Numbered from the stretch's first letter, positions 9,080-17,676 are shown. The stretch: DNA of 64,000 nt from Amycolatopsis lurida (GCF_900105055.1 NZ_FNTA01000004.1:4805501-4869500); one strand, 5' to 3'. The notes: generated by a model from the letters alone, not told the origin. Numbers and translations: made by a program.

Positions 9080-10243
9080 ATGCGGTTCCTCTACACCATG
9101 CTGCCCGGGATCTCCCATCTGTTCCCGCTCGTTCCGCTCGCCCAGGCGATGCAGGCCGAAGGACACGAGGTCCTGGTGGCCACCAACGGCCCGGCGGTCA
9201 AGGCCGCGATCAACGCGGGACTGCCCGCGTTCGAGGTCGCGCCGGGGCAGGACGTGGACGAGCCGGGTCTGCGGCTGGGTGAGAGGCTGGCCAAAGGCGG
9301 GCTGACCGACGAAGAGGCCTTCGCCGCGGTCGGGGCGACCTTCGCGGAAATGGGCGGGATCATGCTCGACGGCCTGGTCGACGCCGCGACCCGCTGGCGC
9401 GCCGACGCGGTGGTGTACATGCCGATCTGCTTCGCCGGTCTCGCCGCCGCCAGGCTCGCCGGGGCCAAGGCGGTGGTGCACGGGATCGGTCACCGCAACC
9501 CGCTGCTGTGGGCGTTGTCCGCGATGGACCCGGTGGCGCGGGCCCGCGGGGTGGACGACCTGCTCGACGGCGCCGACGTCGAGATCAACATCAGCCCGAG
9601 CTCGCTGGAGAAGTTCAATCCGGATCTGCCGGAGAAGCCGATCGCCACCGCCATGGTGGATCTGCGGCATGCCCCGTACAACGGTGGCGCCGAGTTGCCG
9701 CCGTGGGCACTGGGCGAACCCGACCGGCCGAGGGTGATCGCCACGCTGGGGTCGTCCGGGGTGACGGTCGGCGGCGGTGAACTGCTCACGGAGGTGGTGG
9801 CCGCCACCGCGGACATGGACGTGGAGCTGTTGCTGACGTCCGGAGGTGCCACGCTGACCGCGCTGGAGGCGCTGCCGGAGGCGAGCCGGGCGCACGTCCG
9901 GGTGGTCGAATGGCTTCCGCTGCGATCGATCCTGCCGAGTTGTTCGGCGATCGTGCACCACGCCGGGTCCGGGTCGATGTTCTCCGCCTACGCCGCGGGA
10001 GTGCCGCAGATCGGCATCCCGCACATCGGGAACGCCTCGGTCAACGCGGAGATCGCGGCGAAGCGCGGGGCGGGGCTGGTCGTTCCCCCGGCGGAGGCCA
10101 CCGGCGAGGTGGTCCGCGAGGCGCTCGGCGAGATCTTGGGTGGGGCCTCGTACCGGATCGCCGCGCAGGAGGTCGCCACCGAGATGGCGGGGATGCCGCG
10201 CAGCTCCGAGGTCTCCGCGCGGCTGACCGAACTGCTGCGCTGA
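9080..10243 (+). CDS. Glycosyltransferase (GT1, antibiotic type) 2
   Basis: This second GT-B glycosyltransferase has 387 residues and is a divergent paralogue of the gene at 6177. N-terminal FLYTMLPGISHLFPLVPLAQ and donor motif HHAGSGSMFSAYAAGVPQIG (residues ~293-312) define it. Two transferases mean either two sugars or one inactive/helper protein; both donor motifs look intact, so two glycosylations (or iterative decoration) are the simplest reading. AAGAGAAAGG precedes the ATG. The stop overlaps the following ATG by one base (TGATG). Confidence 0.9.
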   Translation: MRFLYTMLPGISHLFPLVPLAQAMQAEGHEVLVATNGPAVKAAINAGLPAFEVAPGQDVDEPGLRLGERLAKGGLTDEEAFAAVGATFAEMGGIMLDGLVDAATRWRADAVVYMPICFAGLAAARLAGAKAVVHGIGHRNPLLWALSAMDPVARARGVDDLLDGADVEINISPSSLEKFNPDLPEKPIATAMVDLRHAPYNGGAELPPWALGEPDRPRVIATLGSSGVTVGGGELLTEVVAATADMDVELLLTSGGATLTALEALPEASRAHVRVVEWLPLRSILPSCSAIVHHAGSGSMFSAYAAGVPQIGIPHIGNASVNAEIAAKRGAGLVVPPAEATGEVVREALGEILGGASYRIAAQEVATEMAGMPRSSEVSARLTELLR

Positions 10244-11202
10244 TGGTCGCCGACGGCACGGCTTTCGTCTTCCCGGGACAAGGGGCGCAACGGGTCGGCA
10301 TGGGAGCCGATCTGCTGCGCGCCGAACCGCGACTGGTCGGCGCGGTGTTCGAGGAGGCGGACGAGGTGCTCGGGCTGCCCCTGTCCCGATGGTGCCTGCG
10401 AGGGCCTGCCGAGAGGCTCGACGGAACGGCGGTCACCCAGCCCGCGGTCCTGGTGACCAGCGTCGCCGCGCTGACCGTGCTGCGGGCCCGAGGGGTCCGG
10501 CCGGATGTGGTGGCGGGGCACAGTTTCGGCGAGTACGCCGCCTTGGTCTCCGCGGGCGCGCTCGACTGGCGCGATGCGCTGCGCCTGGTCCGGCGGCGCG
10601 GCCTGCTGGTGGCCGAGGCGGGCCGTCGCGCGCCCGGCGCGATGCTGGCGGTGGTCGGACTGGATCTCGCCACGGTGGAGAAACTGTGCGCCGAAGTCAC
10701 CGCGACCGTCGGGGAATCGGTGGAGGTGGCCAACGACAACGAACCGCGGCAGGTGGTGGTCGCGGGCAGGCTGTCCGCGATCGCCGCGATGGAGGAGGCC
10801 GCGAAGGCCGCCGGCGCGGGCCGGGTGCGGCGGCTGGGGGTTTCGGCCGCCGTGCACTGCGGCCTGATGGCCGACGCCGAACGCGCGTTCGCCGCGGCGG
10901 TGGACGCGACCCCGCCGGCCGCGCCCCGGCTTCCGGTGTTCTCCGGGGTGACGGCCGGCCTGGTCCGCACGGGTGAGGAGGCCGCCGCGGTGTTGCGGCG
11001 TCAGCTCACCAGCCGGGTCCGGTGGACCGAGACGGTCAGGGCCGTCGCCGCGGCCGGGGCGGTGCGGTTCGTCGAGGTGGGCAACGGACAGGTGGTCGGC
11101 AGGCTGTGCCGCCGGATCATCCCGTCCGCGGCCGTCTTCCACACCAGCACTTCCTGGCAGCTCGCCGACGCGCTGGCGGCCACCGGGGGAGCGGTGGGCT
11201 GA
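10243..11202 (+). CDS. Malonyl-CoA:ACP acyltransferase
   Basis: This 319-residue FabD-like enzyme loads malonate from CoA onto the ACP. The FPGQGAQ motif (residues 10-16), nucleophile Ser94 in GHSFGEY, the malonyl-binding Arg in LVRRRGLL (around residue 118) and catalytic His205 in AAVHCGLM are all visible. Most type II clusters borrow the fatty-acid enzyme, so a dedicated copy at the end of the operon is a mild peculiarity. The ATG overlaps the previous stop (TGATG), tying it to the glycosyltransferase transcript. Confidence 0.9.
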   Translation: MVADGTAFVFPGQGAQRVGMGADLLRAEPRLVGAVFEEADEVLGLPLSRWCLRGPAERLDGTAVTQPAVLVTSVAALTVLRARGVRPDVVAGHSFGEYAALVSAGALDWRDALRLVRRRGLLVAEAGRRAPGAMLAVVGLDLATVEKLCAEVTATVGESVEVANDNEPRQVVVAGRLSAIAAMEEAAKAAGAGRVRRLGVSAAVHCGLMADAERAFAAAVDATPPAAPRLPVFSGVTAGLVRTGEEAAAVLRRQLTSRVRWTETVRAVAAAGAVRFVEVGNGQVVGRLCRRIIPSAAVFHTSTSWQLADALAATGGAVG

Positions 11203-11229
11203 CCCCGCTTCCCCGGCGGCCCCGCCCGG

Positions 11230-12048
11230 TCAGCGGAAGGCGTCCACGTGCTCGGCGGCCCACTGGGCGAAGGTCCTTGCCGGGCGGCCGGTGACCTGCT
11301 CCACCGTGGGCAGGACGGTGCGGGCCCGTTCCGGGGGATTGGTGCCCAACCGCACGAGGGCCTCGACCTCGTCTTCCGCGAGACCTGATTCGCGCAGCTC
11401 ACGACGGGCTTCCTCGACTCCCACCTCGATCGTCTTCAAAGGGCGGCCGAGCGCTTCGGAGAGCAGGCGGGCGGTCTCGACCGGAGTGAGCGACTGCGGT
11501 CCGGTGATCGTGTAGGCACTGCCGTCGTGCCCGTCTTCGAGGAGCGCGGCCGCGGCCACCGCCGCGATATCGGCTTCGTGCACCATCGCGCTCGGGCAGT
11601 GGGCGAAGGGCAACGACACCGGCCGGTCCTCGCGGACCGAAGGCGCCCACTCCAGCATGTTGGACATGAACTCCACCGGCTGCAGATGGGTCCACTCCAG
11701 GCCACTGTTCTCGGCGGCGGCCTCGACGGGCCCCGGCTCGAATCCGGTCAGCACGGTCACCCGCCGCACACCCGCCTTCTTGATCAGGCCGAGGACCTGC
11801 TCGGCGTTCTCCAGCGGCGCGTAACCCTCCCCGCCGAACGTGATCAGGTGCATCGCCGTGACGCCGTCGAGAGCCGCGGGCAAGGTCTCCGGACGGGTGA
11901 GGTCACCCGCGACCACCTGCACGCCTTCCGGCAGCTTGGCGCGCAGCGGATCCCGGGTCATGGCCCGGACTTCGTGGCCACCGTGCACCAACTGGCCGAC
12001 CAGGTGCCTGCCGACGGTTCCGGTCGCCCCGGTCACGAGAATGGTCAT
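11230..12048 (-). CDS. NmrA-like NAD(P)-binding protein
   Basis: This 272-residue atypical SDR has the N-terminal motif VTGATGTVGRHLV and no YxxxK. Family members include NAD(P)H:quinone oxidoreductases and redox sensors, and in antibiotic clusters some reduce quinones or tailor aglycones. It runs convergent to the biosynthetic operon, with 27 nt between the two stops. An AGGAG-type RBS (GGAGGAGAAG on the minus strand) precedes its ATG. Its promoter region contains strong repeated half-sites (12147-12177). Either a tailoring role or a housekeeping reductase would fit. Confidence 0.75.
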   Translation of the reverse strand: MTILVTGATGTVGRHLVGQLVHGGHEVRAMTRDPLRAKLPEGVQVVAGDLTRPETLPAALDGVTAMHLITFGGEGYAPLENAEQVLGLIKKAGVRRVTVLTGFEPGPVEAAAENSGLEWTHLQPVEFMSNMLEWAPSVREDRPVSLPFAHCPSAMVHEADIAAVAAAALLEDGHDGSAYTITGPQSLTPVETARLLSEALGRPLKTIEVGVEEARRELRESGLAEDEVEALVRLGTNPPERARTVLPTVEQVTGRPARTFAQWAAEHVDAFR

Positions 12049-12146
12049 CGCTTCTCCTCCGAACGTAGTCGTGATCCGGCATCGAGCGGATGTTCACCGC
12101 TCGCGCCGGGCCTCGGCGGGAAGGCGCCAGAAGCCCGGCTTCACCG

Positions 12147-12177
12147 CCGCCAGACCGCGTCTGGCGACGTCTGGCGG
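12147..12177. promoter_or_regulatory. Nested operator-like repeats upstream of the NmrA-like gene
   Basis: Three copies of GTCTGGCG occur: inverted at 12148-12155, direct at 12159-12166, and direct at 12169-12176, the latter two 10 bp apart. The first and second form an 8-bp palindrome with a 3-nt spacer. The first and third form 9-bp arms (CCGCCAGAC / GTCTGGCGG). The site lies about 100 bp upstream of the minus-strand NmrA-like start and just past the regulator's stop. It is a plausible cluster regulator site; which protein binds is unknown. Confidence 0.45.
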
Positions 12178-12185
12178 GACGCGGC

Positions 12186-15100
12186 TCACAGCTTCCAGGC
12201 GATCTCCCTTCCCGGCCGGTAACCACAGTTCGCTCCCGTGTGGACGGACGCGCGGAGGAACTCCGCGGCGGCCGGATGCCGTTCTCCCAGCCGCCGCAGG
12301 GAGTCTCGGATCCGGCCGGTCACCGCCTTGCGGGCCCGTTCCGCCTCGTCGCCGAGACGGCGGGGCCTGCCGTGGAGACCGGTGGCCCGGCGAAGCTGGT
12401 CGAGCAGGGCCTCACGTTCACGGTCCAGCGCCGCCGCCAGGACGTCGTTCTCCAGCTCGGTCGCCCGTTCGAGTTCGTCGTCGAGCAGGCGCAAACGTTC
12501 GCGGAACCGGGTTTTCGACTGTTCGTCGAGGACGGGATCGCCGCCGAGCCCCCGGGCGGCGGTGACGAGTTCGCCGCCTGCCGGGTTGAGCAGCCGCACC
12601 GCGGGTACGTCGCTTCCCGGATGCCTGAGCAGGTAGTGCAGATCGCGCAATCCCTTGGCGTCCGGCAAGGTCACGGAGCGGCCGTCGAAGCCGACGGTCC
12701 ACACGTCGCCGTCGAACCGGAACACGTTCGCGCCACCGGTGGGCGCCGGAGCCTTGATCCGTTCGGCGAAGCCCGTCAGGCCCAGCTCCGCCGCCTCGGC
12801 GGTGGCCGTCGCGACCAGCTCCGTCGCGGTGGCCTCGTCCCCTGGTCCGGCTCGGCCGCGCAGCGCGGCGGCGAGCGAGAGCCGGGCTTCCAGCGACCAC
12901 GGCCGCGCGTGCAGCCGGTCGGCCGCCGCCCTGGCCTGGGTGAACCCGCGGACGGCGTCGTCCCATCGGTGCTCCGACGCGTCGAGTTTGGCCATCCACA
13001 AGGAAAAGGGGCCGTCGACCGTGGCTCCGGCGGTGACCGCCCATTGCCCGAGCAGCGGCCGGAGGGTGACGCGGGCGGCCGCGCACAGTCCGGCGTCCCC
13101 GGAGGCGGCGGCGGTCTGAGCCTGGAACCGGATCCAGAGCGGGGCGAACCAGCCATGGTGGTGATCCCGCGCCCCTTCGGCGGCGAATTCCTCGAGATAC
13201 CGCAGGGCGTGGTCGAGCTCGCCCTTCTGGATCGCGGTGGTCGCCTTGATCAACCGCGGATACGGATGGGTGTCGTCGCCCATGTCGGCGAGCAGGCGTT
13301 CGGCCTCGTCGAAGCGGCCCTGTGCCAGTTCCAGCGCCCACCGGAGATGCCTGCTGACGCGGATGCTGTTGACGTAGGGCTGGTCACTGCTGGCCATCGC
13401 GGCGTCGATGGCGGCGCGGGCCTCGTCGAAGCGTCCGGCGAGCGTCGCGAAGGTGGTCCGGCTCCAGCCCGCTTCGAACCGGAACCAGGCCAGTCCGGAG
13501 CGCTCGGCCATGGCGACGAAGCCTTGGTGTTCTTCCCGGCAGCGGGGATCGCCTTGTTCGAGCAAGGCGCCCACCCGCAGCTGCGAGGCCTGGAGTTCGA
13601 GGGCGAGGTCACCGGTGCGCCGGGCGAGCACGGTGACCTCCTCGGTGATGGCCAGCCGCTCGGACGCGGTGCCGGGGCCCAGGATGGCGTCGTGCCTGGC
13701 GATCAGGCTCTTGGCCAGCGCCTGGTCGTCTTGTCCCGCCCTGGCCGCCGAGGTGGCGTGCGCGCTCAGTTCCCTGGCGGCGCGGTCGAGACCGCCGGGC
13801 CCGCCGGCGTCGCCGACGAGTTTGAGGTAGGCCATCGTGACCAGGTCGACCTCGATCTTGTCCTTTCTGGTCGGATGGCTCAGGCCGAGCAGCGTCAGCG
13901 CCGCGTCGGCCAGCAATTCGTGTTCGTCCAGCTCCCCGGCGCGGCGTATGACACTCTCGAAGGTGCGCCGTCCGCCCTCGAGTTCGGCGGAGAGGTATTG
14001 CGCGGTGCCGAGGTCGAGGGCGATCCGCATCCATTGTCTCGGGTGGCCTTCAGGGAGGGTGTCGAGCGCTCGTTGGTAGTGGCGCGCCGCCTCCTCCCAA
14101 GCCAATCTGCGTGACGCGTCTTCCGCGGCGTCGAGAAGGATGCCGACCACTTCGGCCGCGGTCAGCAAGGAGGCGGCCCGAGTGGCGTGCTTGGCCAGAT
14201 CCGCCGGCATGACCTCTCTGGCCAGTGAAGGACGTTTGCGCAGCCCGCGAATCACCGCGGCATGCAGTTCCCGCCGCGACTTCTCGTCGAGGGAGTCGTA
14301 AAGCAGCTCTCGCACCAAATCGTGTGCGAACGCGTGACGGCCTTCGCCGGCGTGCACGATGAGCCGCGCGGAAACCGCCTGGTCCAGTAGAGCGTCCAGC
14401 CCCGGCTCCGCCTTCACCGCTTTGAGGAGCTTCCGGGAGAACTCGTGGCCGAGTACCGCGGCCCGGGTCAGCGTTCCGGCCACTTCGGGAGGAAGGGACG
14501 CCAGCCGCCGGTCCAGTGCCGCCCGGATTCCCGGCGTCACGCCGGTGAGAAAACCGTTGCTGTGCCAGAGATGCGCCACCTGCTCGATGAAGAAGGGGTT
14601 GCCGCCGGTGCGCAGGTGGATTTCCGAAACCGTGGCGGCGTCCGGGGCGCGGCCGGTCGTGCGGGCCACCAGTTCGCTCACCCCGCACTGGTCGAGACCG
14701 GCGAGCGGGATCACGGTCGCTCTGGCGACCAGTTCGGACAGCAGCGCGCCGAGCCGGTGTCCCGGCGGCTCGATCTCGGCGTCGCGATAGGTGCCGATCA
14801 CCAGCACGCGGTAGAGGCCGATGTGCTGGGTGACGAACTGGAGCAGCTTGACCGAAGCACGGTCGGCCCAATGCAGATCCTCCATCACCACCACGACCGG
14901 CCGATGTCGTGAGGCCGCGGTCAGCAGAGTCGTGACCGCGTCGTGGAGCCGAAAACCCCGGTCGCCGGCACTCGGCGAGGGATTTTCGCCGAGAAGAGCC
15001 GAAAGCGGCTTGAGCACCGCCGCCTCGGTGTCGGCCCATTCCCGGGGGCAGGCACGCCGGTAGCGGCGGATCAGCTGGATCCACGGCCAGTAGTCCGGTG

Positions 15101-15308
15101 CCCCTTCCTCGCCCCAGCACGCGCTGTCGAGTACGAGCGTCTCAGGGACCGAGGTGCCCTGGACGGCGTGAGTGACCAGCGTCGACTTGCCGATTCCCGC
15201 CTCACCCGTGACCAGGACGAGGCCTCCATGGGATTCCCGTACGCGCCGGATCTCCGCGGCCAGCAGTGCGGCGGGGTGCTCGCGTGCGATCGGTTCCGAT
15301 ATCACCAC
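12186..15308 (-). CDS. STAND/AAA ATPase transcriptional regulator (MalT/LuxR-large type)
   Basis: This 1040-residue protein is probably the cluster-situated regulator. The N-terminal NTPase has Walker A GEAGIGKST (residues ~34-42) and Walker B VVVVMEDLHWAD. A long alpha-helical TPR-like middle (residues ~380-860) follows. I see no LuxR helix-turn-helix at the C-terminus. The last ~170 residues instead form a charged helical domain ending in RDSLRRLGERHPAAAEFLRA, which recurs in actinobacterial ATPases of this kind and may be the DNA-binding part. Start is GTG at 15308 or the adjacent GTG at 15305, with no Shine-Dalgarno, so a leaderless mRNA is possible. A palindrome (15316-15338) sits directly upstream. 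Confidence 0.75.
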   Translation of the reverse strand: MVISEPIAREHPAALLAAEIRRVRESHGGLVLVTGEAGIGKSTLVTHAVQGTSVPETLVLDSACWGEEGAPDYWPWIQLIRRYRRACPREWADTEAAVLKPLSALLGENPSPSAGDRGFRLHDAVTTLLTAASRHRPVVVVMEDLHWADRASVKLLQFVTQHIGLYRVLVIGTYRDAEIEPPGHRLGALLSELVARATVIPLAGLDQCGVSELVARTTGRAPDAATVSEIHLRTGGNPFFIEQVAHLWHSNGFLTGVTPGIRAALDRRLASLPPEVAGTLTRAAVLGHEFSRKLLKAVKAEPGLDALLDQAVSARLIVHAGEGRHAFAHDLVRELLYDSLDEKSRRELHAAVIRGLRKRPSLAREVMPADLAKHATRAASLLTAAEVVGILLDAAEDASRRLAWEEAARHYQRALDTLPEGHPRQWMRIALDLGTAQYLSAELEGGRRTFESVIRRAGELDEHELLADAALTLLGLSHPTRKDKIEVDLVTMAYLKLVGDAGGPGGLDRAARELSAHATSAARAGQDDQALAKSLIARHDAILGPGTASERLAITEEVTVLARRTGDLALELQASQLRVGALLEQGDPRCREEHQGFVAMAERSGLAWFRFEAGWSRTTFATLAGRFDEARAAIDAAMASSDQPYVNSIRVSRHLRWALELAQGRFDEAERLLADMGDDTHPYPRLIKATTAIQKGELDHALRYLEEFAAEGARDHHHGWFAPLWIRFQAQTAAASGDAGLCAAARVTLRPLLGQWAVTAGATVDGPFSLWMAKLDASEHRWDDAVRGFTQARAAADRLHARPWSLEARLSLAAALRGRAGPGDEATATELVATATAEAAELGLTGFAERIKAPAPTGGANVFRFDGDVWTVGFDGRSVTLPDAKGLRDLHYLLRHPGSDVPAVRLLNPAGGELVTAARGLGGDPVLDEQSKTRFRERLRLLDDELERATELENDVLAAALDREREALLDQLRRATGLHGRPRRLGDEAERARKAVTGRIRDSLRRLGERHPAAAEFLRASVHTGANCGYRPGREIAWKL

Positions 15309-15315
15309 GTTGCGT

Positions 15316-15338
15316 AGTTTACGTTGTCAACATAAACT
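15316..15338. promoter_or_regulatory. 23-bp near-perfect palindrome between divergent regulators
   Basis: AGTTTA and TAAACT arms flank an inner GTTG-T-CAAC palindrome, giving a 23-bp dyad with only one non-matching symmetric pair and a single central base. It lies 8 bp upstream of the large ATPase regulator start and about 60 bp upstream of the GntR gene. Its size and centre are typical of TetR/MarR-class operators, so a regulator outside this window could act here. Confidence 0.55.
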
Positions 15339-15383
15339 TGTGCCCGGTGTCGCCCGAACAGCTCAGCCGACCAGCTGTCGGTC

Positions 15384-15396
15384 CTGTATCATACAG
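15384..15396. promoter_or_regulatory. GntR/HutC-type operator over the -10 of the GntR gene
   Basis: CTGTAT-C-ATACAG is a perfect 13-bp palindrome ending 3 bp before the ATG of the GntR/UTRA gene. It has the GTnTnnnAnAC pattern expected for HutC-subfamily GntR proteins. Within it, TATCAT (15387-15392) matches a -10 hexamer in 5 of 6 positions and would start transcription about at the ATG, consistent with the missing Shine-Dalgarno. Autoregulation is the likely purpose. Confidence 0.6.
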
Positions 15397-15399
15397 CTT

Positions 15400-16182
15400 A
15401 TGACAGGTTCTCGGTCCGAGCGCCTGATCGGTGAACTGCGGGAACGGATCGCACTGGCCGATTACGGACCTTCCGGAAGTCTCGAGAGCGAAGCGGAATT
15501 GGGGCGCCGGTACCAAGTGAGCCGGGTGACGGTGAGGCGCGCTCTGGAGCAGCTTCGCGCGGAAGGGTTGCTGGTCTCCCGCAAGGGAGCGGGCTGGTAC
15601 GTCGTTTCCGACGCCTCGTTCGGGCAATCGCTCGCGTTGGGCAGTTTCCAGCACGCCGGTTCGGCGGTCGCCGAGGCGGGAGTCCCGCTCGTGCGCACGG
15701 TCGCCGAATACGGCTACGCCCCCGCGCCCGGCGGCGTGACGCGGTCGCTGGAGCTGCCCGGCGGCGCGGAAGTGCTGCGTGTTCAGGCGTTGCGGCGGGC
15801 CGGGGCGACGCCGCTGGACGTGGTCACCGAATGGGTTCCGCTGGCGCAGGCGGCGCCGATCAGCCGGGCGGAAGCCGAAGATCCGGGTATCTGGGAGGTC
15901 CTCCGCCGCCACGGCCACCACATCGCCGTCGTCCGGCAGAGCATCGCCGCCGCGGCCGCCTCGCCGCGCGTCGCGGAACTGCTCGACGTTCCGCCCGCCA
16001 CCCCCGTGCTGCTGGTCCGCCGGCTCGCGGTGGGGCCGGACGAACGGCCGATCGCCTTGTCCGAGCACCGTTACCTCGGGCACCGGTTCCGGCTGGAGGT
16101 CGAGTTCCGCGGCTGGCCCGCCACCGCCGTCGCCGAACCGCCCGGGGTGGCCCCGATCATCCCCACCGAACAGGAAGGCTGA
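15400..16182 (+). CDS. GntR-family regulator with UTRA domain (HutC subfamily)
   Basis: This 260-residue regulator has an N-terminal winged helix (residues ~8-72, with SEAELGRRYQVSRVTVRRAL as recognition helices) and a C-terminal UTRA ligand domain (~95-250, LFVRRLA-like segment LLVRRLAVGPDERPIALSE). HutC-type proteins are usually small-molecule-responsive repressors; sugar phosphates or pathway products are common effectors. The ATG at 15400 is chosen because the wHTH begins immediately and a perfect operator-like dyad ends 3 bp before it. It is co-directional with the 4,6-dehydratase, whose ATG lies 1 nt past its stop. Confidence 0.87.
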   Translation: MTGSRSERLIGELRERIALADYGPSGSLESEAELGRRYQVSRVTVRRALEQLRAEGLLVSRKGAGWYVVSDASFGQSLALGSFQHAGSAVAEAGVPLVRTVAEYGYAPAPGGVTRSLELPGGAEVLRVQALRRAGATPLDVVTEWVPLAQAAPISRAEAEDPGIWEVLRRHGHHIAVVRQSIAAAAASPRVAELLDVPPATPVLLVRRLAVGPDERPIALSEHRYLGHRFRLEVEFRGWPATAVAEPPGVAPIIPTEQEG

Positions 16183-16183
16183 C

Positions 16184-17176
16184 ATGCGTCTCCTCGTCAC
16201 CGGAGCGGCCGGATTCATCGGTTCCCACTTCGTCCGCCACTGGGTACGCGAGCATCCGGACGACAACGTCGTCGCGCTGGACGCGCTGACCTACGCGGGC
16301 ACCGAAACCAACCTGGCCGACGTGAGCGAACGGATCACCTTCGTGCACGCCGACATCGCCGACGCCGGACAGGTGCTGCGCGAGCACGACATCGAGGTGA
16401 TCGTCAACTTCGCCGCCGAGTCCCACAACAGTCTCGCGATCCTCGATCCCGGCCGGTTCTTCCGCACCAATGTGCTGGGAACGCAGGCCCTCCTGGAGGC
16501 TGCTCGCCAGTCCGGTGTCGGACGCTTCCACCACATCTCCACCTGCGAGGTCTACGGGGATCTCGCGCTGGACGCCGAACAGGCCTTCACGGAGGAGTCG
16601 CCGTACCGGCCGCGTACGCCGTACAACGCCAGCAAGGCGGGTGCCGATCACGCCGTCCGCGCCTATCACGAGACCTTCGGGCTGCCGGTCACGATCACCA
16701 ACTGCGCGAACAACTACGGCTCCCATCAGTTCCCGGAGAAGGTGCTGCCGCTGTTCACCACCCACGCGCTGGACCGCAGGCCGCTGCCCGTCTACGCCTC
16801 CAAGGACAACCGTCGCGAATGGATCCACGCCCTGGACCACGTCCGCGCGATCGAAGCGGTGCTCGACCGGGGCCGGATCGGCGAGACCTATCACGTGGGC
16901 ACCGGAGACGAGGCCAGTGTCGGGCAGATCGCGAACCTGGTGCTGGAGGAACTCGGACTTCCCGCGTCGCTGCAACGGGAAGTGCCAGACCGGCCGGGCC
17001 ACGACCGCCGCTACCTGCTGGACTCCACCAAGATCCGCCGCGAACTCGGCTGGAAACCCTTGGTGGGCTTCGAGACCGGAATGCGTGAGACCGTCCGCTG
17101 GTACGCGGACAATCGTGACTGGTGGGAGCCGCTGCGCGACCGTTCCCCGGTGACCGAGGGCGTTTGGACCGGCTAG
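16184..17176 (+). CDS. NDP-glucose 4,6-dehydratase (RmlB/DesIV-like) with Cys in the catalytic triad
   Basis: This 330-residue extended SDR should convert TDP-glucose to TDP-4-keto-6-deoxyglucose, the entry step for deoxysugars. NAD motif GAAGFIGSH (residues 8-16), Tyr147 and Lys151 (YNASK) and CANNYGSHQFPEKVLPL all align with RmlB. The canonical STDEVYG motif reads STCEVYGDL (Thr120-Cys121-Glu122), so the Asp that protonates the departing C6 hydroxyl is Cys. Substrate could be another NDP-sugar. It begins 1 nt after the GntR stop, indicating cotranscription. It is the only general deoxysugar-forming enzyme in the window. Confidence 0.85.
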   Translation: MRLLVTGAAGFIGSHFVRHWVREHPDDNVVALDALTYAGTETNLADVSERITFVHADIADAGQVLREHDIEVIVNFAAESHNSLAILDPGRFFRTNVLGTQALLEAARQSGVGRFHHISTCEVYGDLALDAEQAFTEESPYRPRTPYNASKAGADHAVRAYHETFGLPVTITNCANNYGSHQFPEKVLPLFTTHALDRRPLPVYASKDNRREWIHALDHVRAIEAVLDRGRIGETYHVGTGDEASVGQIANLVLEELGLPASLQREVPDRPGHDRRYLLDSTKIRRELGWKPLVGFETGMRETVRWYADNRDWWEPLRDRSPVTEGVWTG

Positions 17177-17221
17177 GTCTGCTCCTCGCGAGACGTGACG
17201 GCCCCGCCGCCGGACGCCGGG

Positions 17222-17590
17222 TCAGGCGTTCCGGGCCGCCGCTTCCCGCGCCGGGCGGATCCGGCTCAGCTGCAGGAGGCTGAAGCCGAACAGCAGGACA
17301 CCGAGCGGAACGTGAACCGCGGTGACGTGCGCCAGCCCGAGGAACACCTGTACCAGCGTGAGCCCCAGGAACACGGTCGACGGCAGGATCGGCTTGGGGG
17401 AGCCGCCGCCCGGGCGCCACACGAGGATCGCGGTGAGCACGTGCAGCGTCGCGACGATGAACAGCGTGTAGGACGTGGCGCTGTGCAGTGCCTGACCGCT
17501 CGGCACGGTCAGCAGGAGACCGGCGGAGATCGGGGTGAGGAAGACGGCCAGGGTCTGCACGGCGATCGCGACGCGCAACGGGGTCGGCAT
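17222..17590 (-). CDS. Small four-helix membrane protein
   Basis: This is a 122-residue integral membrane protein with four hydrophobic segments (about residues 5-27, 35-57, 68-90 and 93-112) and histidines inside or next to helices 2 and 4 (ALHSATS, LHVL, AHVTAVHV). The histidine pattern hints at haem or metal binding as in cytochrome b-like bundles, but no family is recognised with certainty. The ATG at 17590 is chosen because AAGGAG lies 6 nt upstream; a longer frame starting at 17710 would cross the promoter. It is divergent from the ArsR-SRPBCC gene and may share its control region. Confidence 0.65.
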   Translation of the reverse strand: MPTPLRVAIAVQTLAVFLTPISAGLLLTVPSGQALHSATSYTLFIVATLHVLTAILVWRPGGGSPKPILPSTVFLGLTLVQVFLGLAHVTAVHVPLGVLLFGFSLLQLSRIRPAREAAARNA

Positions 17591-17676
17591 GGGAACTCCT
17601 TCGGGTGGAAGTATCACCACGTCGACGAGGGAGCCATCGGAATCGTGACGGCCATGCGCGCGAACGAGCCGACGGC

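Noticed and set aside
12090..14114. 674-residue plus-strand frame opposite the ATPase regulator
   Set aside because: The minus strand has a P-loop ATPase with clear motifs; the plus-strand frame has none and starts in intergenic DNA.
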